46,299 nucleotides of DNA, from positions 1 through 46,299 of the IMG/VR virus record IMGVR_UViG_3300032053_000140, one strand, 5' to 3'. This DNA is from a virus. Below the pieces are notes generated by a model. The model was not told the origin of the DNA and did no database searches. It worked only from the letters and a program-made list of their open reading frames with translations. The position numbers and the translations under genes were made by a program. Below are positions 27,942 to 36,072 of this stretch, in pieces; within the stretch, counting starts at the first letter, position 1, and every line of letters starts with the position of its first letter.

Positions 27942-28127
27942 ATGGCAAAGAAGTGGATTGCCGGGGCGATTAAACACCCCGGCGCGTTGACGCGAAAAGC
28001 AAAGGCAGCGGGCATGTCGGTGAGTTCCTTCATGGCCCATCCGCCAAAGAACGTTACAACGCAGACGACACGCCAGATCAATCTGGCAAAGACACTTGCT
28101 TCCTTCCACAAGGGACGTAGCAAGTAG
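27942..28127 (+). CDS. Small basic conserved phage protein
   Basis: A 61-residue Lys/Arg-rich protein with GAGAGGAG before ATG 27942. The pattern MAKKWIAGAIKHPGALTRKA ... TTRQINLAKTLASF recurs in short phage proteins placed near virion genes ('kkWiqkaIkkpGaLrkka....t..qanLAktL'). Function not known to me; the high positive charge suggests binding to DNA or to the capsid. It is the last gene of the rightward structural block, followed by a strong terminator. Confidence 0.65.
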   Translation: MAKKWIAGAIKHPGALTRKAKAAGMSVSSFMAHPPKNVTTQTTRQINLAKTLASFHKGRSK

Positions 28128-28150
28128 AAATTGGCGGCGGCGATGCTGCG

Positions 28151-28175
28151 GCGGGCACCCGATCTGGGTGCCCGC
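28151..28175. terminator. Hairpin between converging gene blocks
   Basis: GCGGGCACCC-GATCT-GGGTGCCCGC, a perfect 10-bp stem followed by TTTC on the + strand. It lies between the end of the rightward structural block and the end of the leftward block, so it can serve both directions. Confidence 0.8.
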
Positions 28176-28191
28176 TTTCATGCGCAGTGTG

Positions 28192-28590
28192 CTAATCAGT
28201 GCGTTTGGAGCAGGTTTGGCAGAAAGTGTTAGTCACACATATATCGCTACGCACGCCCGAGGCGGAATTGGCACACTTACCCGTGATTTCGAGGTAGCCT
28301 TCCTCATGGAGTCGAACACAGTAGAGGCGGAAGGAACAAAAGACCCAAGTAGGTTTTAAGACCCATTGAGTCAAGGCTTGGTAGCCTTCGGGAACTGGGG
28401 GAACTGGCCCCTCGGGGTATTCAATGCGACCATCTGCATGAATCGTCGGGTAGGTAAAGCGGCGGATGACATCTTTGTCTGGCTTCGGAAGTGCTCGCAT
28501 TGCGGCAAAGGGTGCATGTGCTGGGCCGCCAGTATAGACGATGTAATGTATACCGTCACTGTGTAATTCAGGGCAACCTTCGCAACTCAT
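28192..28590 (-). CDS. Cysteine-rich protein of unknown function (copy of repeated module)
   Basis: A 132-residue protein. Start ATG at 28590 has GGAG at good distance and overlaps the upstream stop (ATGA). N-terminal Cys pair (MSCEGCPE). The C-terminal half contains PEGYQALTQWVLKPTWVFCSFRL ... LEITGKCAN ... CVTNTFCQTCSKR, a four-to-six Cys pattern also present twice in the neighbouring protein (28587-29297). The spacing C-x3..R / I-x3-C / C-x2-C suggests zinc or disulphide binding. I do not recognise a named family. Confidence 0.6.
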   Translation of the reverse strand: MSCEGCPELHSDGIHYIVYTGGPAHAPFAAMRALPKPDKDVIRRFTYPTIHADGRIEYPEGPVPPVPEGYQALTQWVLKPTWVFCSFRLYCVRLHEEGYLEITGKCANSASGVRSDICVTNTFCQTCSKRTD

Positions 28591-29297
28591 ATTTTTCTCC
28601 GTTGACAAGCACGACATTGCTCGTGGCCGATGCGGTCTCCGAATTGGATGGCATCAGGGTTGTTGCAACGCATGATGATGCCGATGCACCCACAGTTTGC
28701 ATACCGCACGCCAACACCATGCCGTAAACTGCACTCAGGCCACAGTGGAATAAAGTGCCACGGATTGTTGGGGTCGCGTTCATAACCGTTGATGTCGCGC
28801 GGTGATTCCCAACCTTCTTCTTGTTCATAGGTGATACTACCGTCTGTCTCGAAGCGAACTTTTCGGTCACGTTTTTCAACGTAAACTGGCAACGTGTGTT
28901 CGATGTCGGCTAACGGCGACCGTTTAATTGATTCCGGTTGCCATACTCCATGTCTTGCAACTTGTGTGTCGCTAACTGGATATACAGTGACAGTTTGAGT
29001 CCCCTGTGAATTACCGTGTTCATCTTCGAGGGGTAGAGTTTGTGTTGTTCCACTACTCTGTGCGTGCGGGCAAGATGTGCAACAATCAGCGGTTGTATTC
29101 TGGCGTGTGCGGTCACAATGGGGTGTGATTATGATTTCGACGTGGTTTGTGTGTTTGGACACCATCCGAAAACGACAAGGTTTCCAAGGCGGCACGTACC
29201 GTCCTGGTGTGTTAGGGTCGGGTATCCAACCCACGGGAATCGTGGGTGATCCTCGTGTGATTGTAAAGGCTCCATCTGGTTCAAATTTGACCGACAT
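28587..29297 (-). CDS. Cysteine-rich protein with two copies of an unknown module
   Basis: A 236-residue protein; ATG at 29297 is chosen because AGGAGA precedes it. Two copies of one module are visible: copy 1 at about 20-80 (VGWIPDPNTPGRYVPPWKPC ... VEIIITPHCDRT ... CCTSCPHA) and copy 2 at about 175-235 (NGYERDPNNPWHFIPLWPEC ... GCIGIIMRCNN ... HEQCRACQRRK). The shared outline is G(W/Y)xxDPxxPxxxxPxWxxC, an II-x3-C strand and a final CxxC. A single copy ends the next gene. Not a family I can name; a small zinc-ribbon-like or disulphide domain is plausible. Gap to upstream gene is 8 nt. Confidence 0.6.
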   Translation of the reverse strand: MSVKFEPDGAFTITRGSPTIPVGWIPDPNTPGRYVPPWKPCRFRMVSKHTNHVEIIITPHCDRTRQNTTADCCTSCPHAQSSGTTQTLPLEDEHGNSQGTQTVTVYPVSDTQVARHGVWQPESIKRSPLADIEHTLPVYVEKRDRKVRFETDGSITYEQEEGWESPRDINGYERDPNNPWHFIPLWPECSLRHGVGVRYANCGCIGIIMRCNNPDAIQFGDRIGHEQCRACQRRKI

Positions 29298-29305
29298 GAC
29301 ATCTC

Positions 29306-30469
29306 CTATGGCGGACACGGTACGGCATCTTTGCACTCTCGGTCACAGGCAGGTTTGGTGAGATAGGTTCGCATGTAGTAGGTTGTATCACAGCAATAGG
29401 GATGATCTGTGTCACATCTGTCGGCCCATTCGCAACCGCCAAAGCAAGAATACGGACTGCGACTTAAACATTCGTATCCATGATAAAGGCGCGTGCGTGT
29501 ATACGGTGTTCCATCAGGACTATATGCACCGCCGCCAACTGTGGTGTAGTTTAATACTTGTACGTCACCCCAGGGATAGTGGGTGACTTGGCGTATTTGT
29601 GCCACGAGCCACCCGTCACGACATTCACGCGGATCGGCAATAGCCCATGAAGGGAAATGTTCACACTCAAAATCAACCCAAGGGTGGGCACCGATGTTAT
29701 TTACCAGAGAGATGCCCGGCAGATTGTGAATGATCGCCCAACAAGCTGCGGCCTTTGCGTTACAGATGTCTCGTTGTTCCGTAGCTTCTTCTTCGTGTTG
29801 GTCACGGTCTTCTTCTGCTTGATCTAGTGCTTCATTGGCGGCATCAAGTTCACTCTGTTTCGCATCTACAGCATCTTGCGCTGCCTCACAAGCACTCGGA
29901 GGACCGTCAGCACACGCCTGGTCTCGATGGGTTTCCAACACAGTTAATTGTTGCGTCAGGTGCTCAATTTTTTTATTGAGACAGTCAATATGCCACAGAT
30001 CAGTACAGTAGAGTTCCCACTTCACACTATACGTATACGCGGCTGCATCGGCTTGGTCGCCAAGATTAGCAGCATCATTTTGTGCGGTGCAAGGAGTGGC
30101 TGCTTCTGTACAACCGTGTGTAGTAAAATTCCACTCAAGTATATCCATATCGCCACAATTTGAGCACTCTTCCAGACATTCTTCTGTGGGTTCACAGTCA
30201 CACCAGGCTTGCACTATTGCGGCATTGATTTCATCAATGATGGATTGTTTCCATAGGTCTGGGATGTTGTCGAAGGTAATGCCGTCGCAAGTTTGTTGGA
30301 GGGCGTCTTGGATTGATTGCACGTCACTCTTGGTCCAGATGTGGTCTGGATCAACTTCGTCGATTGAATCAATAGGATTGCAGTCAGTATCCTCGGGAGG
30401 ATTCTGTAATACATCGTTCACGTCTCCAATGAGACTATTCCAATCTGTGCGTTTGTAGACATCACCCAT
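29306..30469 (-). CDS. Cysteine-rich protein with central coiled coil
   Basis: A 387-residue protein starting 2 nt after the exonuclease stop. The N-terminal 100 residues (WNSLIGDVNDVLQNPPEDTD, VDPDHIWTKSDVQSIQDALQ, IPDLWKQSIIDEI) form a conserved-looking helical domain that I associate with phage proteins of unknown role. Residues about 170-240 are a heptad-like coiled coil (KIEHLTQQLTVLETHRDQ, AVDAKQSELDAANEALDQAE). The C-terminal part is rich in Cys, Tyr and Trp (CFGGCEWADRCDTDHPYCCD). More than 25 Cys in total suggest disulphides, as in an extracellular or virion surface protein. Function unknown. Confidence 0.6.
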   Translation of the reverse strand: MGDVYKRTDWNSLIGDVNDVLQNPPEDTDCNPIDSIDEVDPDHIWTKSDVQSIQDALQQTCDGITFDNIPDLWKQSIIDEINAAIVQAWCDCEPTEECLEECSNCGDMDILEWNFTTHGCTEAATPCTAQNDAANLGDQADAAAYTYSVKWELYCTDLWHIDCLNKKIEHLTQQLTVLETHRDQACADGPPSACEAAQDAVDAKQSELDAANEALDQAEEDRDQHEEEATEQRDICNAKAAACWAIIHNLPGISLVNNIGAHPWVDFECEHFPSWAIADPRECRDGWLVAQIRQVTHYPWGDVQVLNYTTVGGGAYSPDGTPYTRTRLYHGYECLSRSPYSCFGGCEWADRCDTDHPYCCDTTYYMRTYLTKPACDRECKDAVPCPP

Positions 30470-30471
30470 GA

Positions 30472-31089
30472 CTATACCAGATTCAGAGTAAGGAGTGCGC
30501 GGTAAACCTCAGCTTCCGCGATGCAATCTGACAGGGCATCGTGAGGATTCGTGTTGACAATGCCTAGTTTGTTGCAGAGTGCGCCAAGATTCATGTATGC
30601 AAAGGGCTTCTTGAGTCCGCTGAAAACTGCGCGATCATTGAGTGAGACTGCATACAACATGGAGTCGCGGGCGTGCGAATGGAACATTTGATCGACCATT
30701 GGAACACCGAGCCACGCCTTGAGGAATGACGACTCAAAGGCCCAGTTGTGGGCCAAAGGAATCAGACAACGCTTGAAAGGCAATTTTAGGTTCTCAAACC
30801 ATTCCACGAGCCAGTCGGCCACCCGATCTTGTTCCGGGGCGTGAAGCATCAGTTCTACCATTGGAATCTTGTGCTTGGCGGTGGCGGCTGGTGTCTCTCG
30901 TTCAGGATGAAGCGGCCGGATGTGGGTATAGAATGGTAACACGCCATCCAGCGGCCGGAGGTTGGAATCCAACGGCAGGACGGCGATTTGCACAATTTCG
31001 TGAAATCCTGGTTGTGTACCGGTAGTTTCCAGGTCTACGGCAGCCATGAGATTTCCATCCAAGTAGGGTGGTAAGGGAATTGTGGTCAT
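30472..31089 (-). CDS. DnaQ-like 3'-5' exonuclease (DEDDh)
   Basis: A 205-residue protein; ATG at 31089 overlaps the upstream TGA. Exo I: MAAVDLETTGTQPGFHEIVQIA with D19 and E21. Exo II: AHNWAFESSFL, where Glu stands in the place usually held by the catalytic Asp of 'HNxxFD'. Exo III: HDALSDCIAEA, with the His and Asp of the DEDDh subgroup. Such enzymes remove nucleotides from 3' ends, as proofreading subunits or in nucleic acid turnover. It lies in the primase-helicase operon, so a role in replication or host DNA breakdown is likely. The Glu for Asp change may lower activity or be tolerated. Confidence 0.82.
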   Translation of the reverse strand: MTTIPLPPYLDGNLMAAVDLETTGTQPGFHEIVQIAVLPLDSNLRPLDGVLPFYTHIRPLHPERETPAATAKHKIPMVELMLHAPEQDRVADWLVEWFENLKLPFKRCLIPLAHNWAFESSFLKAWLGVPMVDQMFHSHARDSMLYAVSLNDRAVFSGLKKPFAYMNLGALCNKLGIVNTNPHDALSDCIAEAEVYRALLTLNLV

Positions 31090-31577
31090 TCGGTGGACTC
31101 CGGGAAGTTGAGGCAAGCAAATGCGCCGTAGAGTTTCTTTGCTGCGTCGTCGTAAAGTTGCGCAGCGACTTTTTCATCAATTCGCAAACCAAGATAACGC
31201 CTTCTGATAAATACTTGCCACTTTTCTGTCTTTTGTGACCAACTTACTCCCTTAAAACGACTTGTAGTGTGTTGTCGTTTACGACAATTTTGGAGTTGTT
31301 GCGAACGGGTGGCTGAACGTAGATTACTTAGTTGATTGTCACAACCATTGTGATTTTGATGGTCAAGTTCCCGCGTGGGTTTACGATTAGCAAGTTTCCA
31401 TACAAGACTGTGCATGTAGATAGTGTGTTTCTTGTTTGTTGAATCAACTTCTGTTCGGGATGCGTACCAAATTTGATGTTGTCGTTCAGCGTGCCACGCG
31501 CCACGACGCTGCAATGCTACATAGAATTTATCGTCTACGTAGGCGACCTTGCCTTGAGTCAAGGGGATTTCTTTCAC
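31086..31577 (-). CDS. HNH homing endonuclease with AP2 DNA-binding domain
   Basis: A 163-residue protein with a GTG start (31575-31577) inside the upstream stop codon. MKEIPLTQGKVAYVDDKFY is the usual start of these phage proteins. The HNH core is ELDHQNHNGCDNQLSNLRSA, and the C-terminus (SRFKGVSWSQKTEKWQVFIR, DEKVAAQLYDDAAKKLYGAF) is an AP2/ERF DNA-binding domain. It is free-standing and neatly placed in the operon, overlapping both neighbours by a few bases, so it does not break them. Homing into phage genomes is its likely role. Confidence 0.9.
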   Translation of the reverse strand: MKEIPLTQGKVAYVDDKFYVALQRRGAWHAERQHQIWYASRTEVDSTNKKHTIYMHSLVWKLANRKPTRELDHQNHNGCDNQLSNLRSATRSQQLQNCRKRQHTTSRFKGVSWSQKTEKWQVFIRRRYLGLRIDEKVAAQLYDDAAKKLYGAFACLNFPESTE

Positions 31578-32035
31578 TTACGTTCTCGTGTCTTTCGACT
31601 CGTGATCGTCTTTGCACGCCGAAGGCGGCGCGCCTCTTTCTTCATGGCTGCAAGGGCGGCTTCGCCCTCGGCGGTCAGCTTGATTGGATTGCGGGGCAGA
31701 TCATTCAATCCTGTTGGCAACAAACCGTTTGCGATGCGTTCCTGGGTGTCCAGGAGGCAAAGGAAGTTCCAAGCGGCCATTGCCAGGTGCGGTTCATCTC
31801 GGTCGCCACGCAGATGTTTCATGGCGTGGCGTAGGCCGCTATCCATGAAACGGCTGAGGGGGATGCCCTTTTCCCAATTACGCGCCGCATACTTGATGGC
31901 TCCCGCCTCGAAGATTTTGGCGACTTCGATTAGGGCCGAAACCGGCAACAGGTCCATACGTCCTTTGCCTTCTTGCCCATCGCGGACTGCACCTGTCTTG
32001 AAGTTGGTTCGCTTCCCGGAATCTTTGATCTTCAT
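31574..32035 (-). CDS. dATP/dGTP diphosphohydrolase-type protein (DUF5664)
   Basis: A 153-residue protein; ATG at 32035 overlaps the primase stop (ATGA). The sequence KDSGKRTNFKTGAVRDGQEG, GRMDLLPVSALIEVAKIFEAG, AIKYAARNWEKGIPLSRF, GLRHAMKHLRGDRDEPHLAM matches DUF5664, described as the N-terminal type of dATP/dGTP diphosphohydrolase, a phage domain with conserved Lys, Asp, Glu, His and Trp. It would act on purine deoxynucleotides, either tuning the dNTP pool or helping use of a modified base. I see no adenylosuccinate-synthetase-like PurZ gene in the window, so a modified-adenine genome is not supported here. C-terminal tail is very basic (KKEARRLRRAK). Confidence 0.75.
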   Translation of the reverse strand: MKIKDSGKRTNFKTGAVRDGQEGKGRMDLLPVSALIEVAKIFEAGAIKYAARNWEKGIPLSRFMDSGLRHAMKHLRGDRDEPHLAMAAWNFLCLLDTQERIANGLLPTGLNDLPRNPIKLTAEGEAALAAMKKEARRLRRAKTITSRKTRERK

Positions 32036-34668
32036 GCTTTGTCCTTGAATACGAGATTTGATACGTACCGTAATCCGGCGTGACCGGTGACGAGAAGATG
32101 TCCCATTGGAAGACGCCGTTGGATCATACTGCGGGGCCATTGGTGTTTCTCTTCGGCAGGCACCCAGGCAAAGAACCGCTCGTAGAAATCCTTGAATGGC
32201 AACTTGGCTCCAATCTCTCGGATACAAAACTCGTCGATGAACCGTTCAAGATCATCTTTGGATATTTCTTCCGAATGAATCTTGTTGGCTGTGGTAATCA
32301 CAGGTAGCCGCAAACGTCCTTTTACTGGTGGCATTTGCATCGTCAATAACGTGTGCATGAAATGCGGTGCTTCGTTTTCCAGATGCACCATCATTTCTTT
32401 CTTCGGGATTTCCTGGTCCGGCAACAGGTCATCAACGTAGATGACGGTGATACGAGTGTCACCGGGGAACACAGGACAGTTGTGTTGTTTGTTGGCGCAC
32501 TGAACCCAATGCGTCGTATTCGGTTGCGAGTAGGCATCCGTCCGCATTTTGCGGATCGACAACATGCGGGCCGTCACCCACTCTTTCATTCGAGCGTTGG
32601 CGTGTTTCGATTGCGACAAATCTTTCTCTTCAACGTAACAGACAACGGCTCCCGCCAACTCACCATTGAAGTCACTGTTGTTGGAGAGTGCCCGGTCGGC
32701 TGATACGACGCCCTTTGTGACCAGGGCCGCCAGGGATTCGTGGAAGATGCTCTTACCACTATTCTCGGGGCCAAAGAGAAACAGGTAGGGCAATGGCTCG
32801 AAGGGGTCACGGAACGCACAGGCAACCCAGGCGCGCAAGTAATCGGCACCTGTCTTGATGTTGCACATAGCAGCGATTGTTGATTCACGGATGGCGGGTG
32901 TCAAGTCAGCGCCGACATGCTCGAAGATCATATCCCAATGCGGATGAATTGGCACTTCGTCCCCCAACTCGGCAGGCTTGAAACGAAACTGCGGGGCGTC
33001 TAGGTTCCATTGTCGCCCGCCTGGATACTCCGGTTGGAAGGGAAGGTTGACCAGTTTCCACGTCTTGGCGATGGCAACGCCCATCGTCTCTTCGCACGCT
33101 GTCTTGTCGTTGCCCATGCCTTGGAGGGTTAGTTTAATGCGGCTGTCGGTTTGCCGGACCCATTCGCCGCCTTCATGCAGAACAAATCCGGCACCTTCTT
33201 TGGCGGGTGTCTTGAGCGCACGGATCAAGTTGTCATAGACAGATTGGTCAAGTTCCTCTTCGGGTGCCGTCTTGACATCGAAGATGCGAACCCATTTGTT
33301 CTTCTTCTCAAGCCAGTCGTCAAGTGGAACGTCGCCCTTCTCGCGTTTGATTTGAACGATCAACCGGCCATCTTTGTGTGCTTTGAGTAGGATTTCACGT
33401 CCATCAAACTGTTCGTCCAATTTGATTTCTTGACCGAGAATCTTGGCAACTTCCCGAACCTGCAAGACGCTCTTAAACACGTAACCATTCTGATCCGGGT
33501 CTTCGATACCGCCCAGGGCTTTGCACAACGATGGAAGATCGGGTGCCTTGTTGAAGAGGCAGGTGGTCCAACCTTCACCATCTTGTGTCCAACTCTCGGC
33601 TTCGGCTACACCTGGCGAAAAGCGATAGACTCGCCAGCCGCCTTTCGGCAAGGGAAACAAGAAGCAATTTGGTGAGCCGGGATCGCGTCCCTCAGAGTTT
33701 GTCTTGAAGAGACCAGTCAGTCCCAGTTCCTTCTTTGATGCTGGCTCCATGAGACCTTGCAGCGCGCAGGTATGTGTCTGTAGCAGGTGGTGGTCCGTGA
33801 TCCACAATGACGTGTAACCTGACCGCATGAGGGCTTCAATCTGTGCTTTGTGACTGTCATCCAGAGGAATCATCTTTCGACTGGATGCCAACGCCTCGAA
33901 GGGGTCCAGGTCGTCTTCGGCGACTTCATTGATGCGAACTTTGGTTCGGCGACGTGTGACAACTTCGATATGGTCACGCCAGTTGGCCGGAAGATCAGTG
34001 ACGCCAAGAATCTTGGTGGCCGGTTTGGTTACTTGAAGTCCCAGGTTGCCCAGGTTCATTTTCCGGTGCCAAATCCACATGATGCCACCGCAACAGTCGA
34101 TTTGGTTGGCGAAGTCGAATCCCGTATCGTTCGACATCATTCCCAGGATACAACGGGCCAGAGCGGCGTGCTCGGTGTGGTTGGCAGTGGGGATTCGGTC
34201 AAGATAGACGTAGAGATGGATGCCGCCGCCGCCAGTGCTCTTGCGGACTTCGACGTAGGGTAGGGCTTCGGCGGCTGTCTTGACACGCGCCAATTCAGCG
34301 TCAGCAATGCCGACGCCCTTGGCGTGACTGGTGAGGGCGTCAAAGTCGTACCCCACCCAACGGGAACAGAGTTCTCCCCAGTCCCAACCGGTGCAACCAA
34401 TCCCCTCCGCATGGAGGTCCAAGGGGAAAGGAAGGGTGTAGTCATTCCAGGTGGGATCGGTTGCCGCGTTTTTGGGGATGCGGATATTGAACCACTCGTT
34501 TACACCGTCCGACCAGGTTGTCCGTTTACCAGCGACCGGCTCTCCATTCCCGGCGGCAACGTTCACCTGTGTTTCCAGGTGGGTTCCCCAACGGTCCACT
34601 AGATCAGTGTTCTGAGGCGTCTTTCGGGCTTGTAGGAAGCTGCGAAGAGCTTCACTGACCTTTATCAT
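32032..34668 (-). CDS. Primase-helicase (AEP primase + SF3 / D5-like helicase)
   Basis: An 878-residue protein with GAGG before ATG 34668. The N-terminal half has an archaeo-eukaryotic-type primase: WVGYDFDALTSH with D108 and D110, then VRKSTGGGGIHLYVYLD with H151 and D157, the DxD and sxH catalytic motifs. The C-terminal half is a D5-like superfamily 3 helicase: DYLRAWVACAFRDPFEPLPY, Walker A GPENSGKS at about 630-637, an acidic Walker B-like VVCYVEEKD and the later VQCANKQHNCPVFPGDTRI with the expected Asn and Arg. It should unwind and prime the phage origin. It overlaps the upstream HNH gene by 17 nt and the downstream gene by 4. Confidence 0.9.
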   Translation of the reverse strand: MIKVSEALRSFLQARKTPQNTDLVDRWGTHLETQVNVAAGNGEPVAGKRTTWSDGVNEWFNIRIPKNAATDPTWNDYTLPFPLDLHAEGIGCTGWDWGELCSRWVGYDFDALTSHAKGVGIADAELARVKTAAEALPYVEVRKSTGGGGIHLYVYLDRIPTANHTEHAALARCILGMMSNDTGFDFANQIDCCGGIMWIWHRKMNLGNLGLQVTKPATKILGVTDLPANWRDHIEVVTRRRTKVRINEVAEDDLDPFEALASSRKMIPLDDSHKAQIEALMRSGYTSLWITDHHLLQTHTCALQGLMEPASKKELGLTGLFKTNSEGRDPGSPNCFLFPLPKGGWRVYRFSPGVAEAESWTQDGEGWTTCLFNKAPDLPSLCKALGGIEDPDQNGYVFKSVLQVREVAKILGQEIKLDEQFDGREILLKAHKDGRLIVQIKREKGDVPLDDWLEKKNKWVRIFDVKTAPEEELDQSVYDNLIRALKTPAKEGAGFVLHEGGEWVRQTDSRIKLTLQGMGNDKTACEETMGVAIAKTWKLVNLPFQPEYPGGRQWNLDAPQFRFKPAELGDEVPIHPHWDMIFEHVGADLTPAIRESTIAAMCNIKTGADYLRAWVACAFRDPFEPLPYLFLFGPENSGKSIFHESLAALVTKGVVSADRALSNNSDFNGELAGAVVCYVEEKDLSQSKHANARMKEWVTARMLSIRKMRTDAYSQPNTTHWVQCANKQHNCPVFPGDTRITVIYVDDLLPDQEIPKKEMMVHLENEAPHFMHTLLTMQMPPVKGRLRLPVITTANKIHSEEISKDDLERFIDEFCIREIGAKLPFKDFYERFFAWVPAEEKHQWPRSMIQRRLPMGHLLVTGHAGLRYVSNLVFKDKA

Positions 34669-34966
34669 GGGTCATCCTCAGATACAGGTGAAGTGGATTG
34701 CAACAACAGGGATTCTTGCAAGAGTGCAAGACGTTCGAGAGTCCCGGTTGAACGCCGTACCAGAGCCAGTATGCAATTCGAGCGGCGTTTACATCACCAT
34801 GATGGCATAGATAGAATGTAGGCAATGGTTCAATAATCGGTTGCCATGTCGGCCACGGCCAGCAAGCGTCGTCGTCGCCACGGGTGACGTGTCGCCAGAA
34901 GTCGTTTTCTTGTGCGGCAGTGAGAACCGGATAGAACCGGCGGCGTTGGCATCGGGTCAACTGCAT
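34652..34966 (-). CDS. Short HNH endonuclease-like zinc protein
   Basis: A 104-residue protein with AGAGGGA before ATG 34966. The end VLHSCKNPCCCNPLHLYL is the classic 'VlHsCdnp.CcNP.HL' HNH zinc core, preceded by DDDACWPW and NAARIAYWLWYG as in small phage HNH proteins. Its last 17 nt overlap the primase-helicase start, so translation of the replication protein may depend on it. It is first in the leftward operon. It may be a free-standing nicking or homing enzyme; the usual 'GT..DN' tail after the HNH core is only weakly present (RMTHDKGQ). Confidence 0.75.
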   Translation of the reverse strand: MQLTRCQRRRFYPVLTAAQENDFWRHVTRGDDDACWPWPTWQPIIEPLPTFYLCHHGDVNAARIAYWLWYGVQPGLSNVLHSCKNPCCCNPLHLYLRMTHDKGQ

Positions 34967-34984
34967 AGATTTTCCCTCTACAAT

Positions 34985-35063
34985 ACAATATCGGCCAATC
35001 GAACAAAAACCTGCATGGATTCTTACTTTTGATGCAGGATTTTGCTGTTTTGGCCGATATTGT
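34985..35063. promoter_or_regulatory. Nested palindrome between divergent operons
   Basis: Two inverted repeats share one centre at 35024: outer arms ACAATATCGGCCAA (34985-34998) and TTGGCCGATATTGT (35050-35063), inner arms CCTGCAT (35010-35016) and ATGCAGG (35032-35038). Each outer arm, read outwards, carries TTGGCCGATATTGT, whose TATTGT could be a -10 box, so symmetric divergent promoters or an operator are possible. It lies between the leftward replication operon and the ParB-like gene. An origin or a binding site for the ParB-like protein are alternatives. Confidence 0.7.
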
Positions 35064-35085
35064 AGTTAGACGCGGAGACGTTGTT

Positions 35086-36042
35086 GTGCAAGATGAAACT
35101 CGCCCAATCCCATTACGCCAATTGATCGAACCGTGGGTCATTCTGCGGTTGGTCAACCGAGAATCGGTTGCGTACTTGGAACTGCGGGACTCGATTGCTG
35201 ACAAGGGTTTCCTCAATTCTATCTGTGTGCGCCCAGCGCAGAAGTCTGGCTTCTATGAAGTAGTAGATGGACTTTATCGTTGGTCAGCCGCGAAGGAACT
35301 TGAATTGCGAGTTGTGCCGTGCATCGTCAAATACAACTTGACTGAGGATGACGTAATCGCGCTTCAGATTCAAGCCAATGCGATTCGACCTGAGACGACG
35401 CCGGTGGAGTTTGCGCGACAAATCAAAAAGATAATTGACGCCCGGCCACAAATTACATTGGCACAGTTGCAAGCGATTGTCCACAAAAGCCCCGCTTGGA
35501 TCAATCAGATTCTTGGTCTGCTTGATTTGTCGCCACGGAATCAGAAACGGTTGGAACGGGGCGAAATGCCGGTAGATAATGCTATCAAGTTGGCATTGAT
35601 TCCATTTCGACACCAACCTCGATTTGCACCGCTGGCGATGACAATGCCGCGCAATGAGTTTCGAGTTCTTGTTTCGGCGTACTTGAAACGTTACCGTGAA
35701 GCAGCAATTCAAGGTACACTTGATGTTGCTGAATTGAATGAATTTGAGCCAGTCCCACATTGCCGATCCGTGAAAGAGTTGCAACGGGAAGCAACGATGT
35801 GCGATGCCGGAGCCGTGGTTACAATGGATTGCACGCCACTTGATGCTTGGAAACGTTGTCTGCAATGGATGCTACATCTTGATTCAGAAAGTATTGCCGT
35901 TCAGAAAGAGAAATTCCGCGAACGTGCGTACACGGCTTTAATAACACGAAAGGAACCTGATGATGCCCTAGACTGCCCATTCCTACCTCCACATCTCGAT
36001 CCCCTAACTCCTGAATCCACCATCCAGAATCCACTTTCCTGA
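35086..36042 (+). CDS. ParB/Spo0J-like nuclease or partition-type DNA-binding protein
   Basis: A 318-residue protein. The frame is open from 35032 (ATG inside the palindrome), but I choose GTG 35086 because GGAG lies 8 nt before it and the ParB part begins right after. The ParB N-terminal domain is clear: LELRDSIADKGFLNSICVRP, GFYEVVDGLYRWSAAKEL, then LQIQANAIRPETTPVEFARQ (motif with Arg), and a HTH region LAQLQAIVHKSPAWINQILG. Phage ParB-like proteins serve as partition, regulatory or nuclease proteins. It is first in the rightward accessory block and next to a large palindrome, a possible target. The C-terminal ~130 residues are less conserved, ending in a Pro-rich tail. Confidence 0.8.
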   Translation: MQDETRPIPLRQLIEPWVILRLVNRESVAYLELRDSIADKGFLNSICVRPAQKSGFYEVVDGLYRWSAAKELELRVVPCIVKYNLTEDDVIALQIQANAIRPETTPVEFARQIKKIIDARPQITLAQLQAIVHKSPAWINQILGLLDLSPRNQKRLERGEMPVDNAIKLALIPFRHQPRFAPLAMTMPRNEFRVLVSAYLKRYREAAIQGTLDVAELNEFEPVPHCRSVKELQREATMCDAGAVVTMDCTPLDAWKRCLQWMLHLDSESIAVQKEKFRERAYTALITRKEPDDALDCPFLPPHLDPLTPESTIQNPLS

Positions 36043-36072
36043 TCCCAACAACAACAACAACGAGGTACAACA

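Noticed and set aside
31574-32035. Adenine-replacement (2-aminoadenine) genome suggested by the diphosphohydrolase-type gene
   Set aside because: No PurZ-like synthase or dedicated polymerase is in the window, so one gene is not enough.
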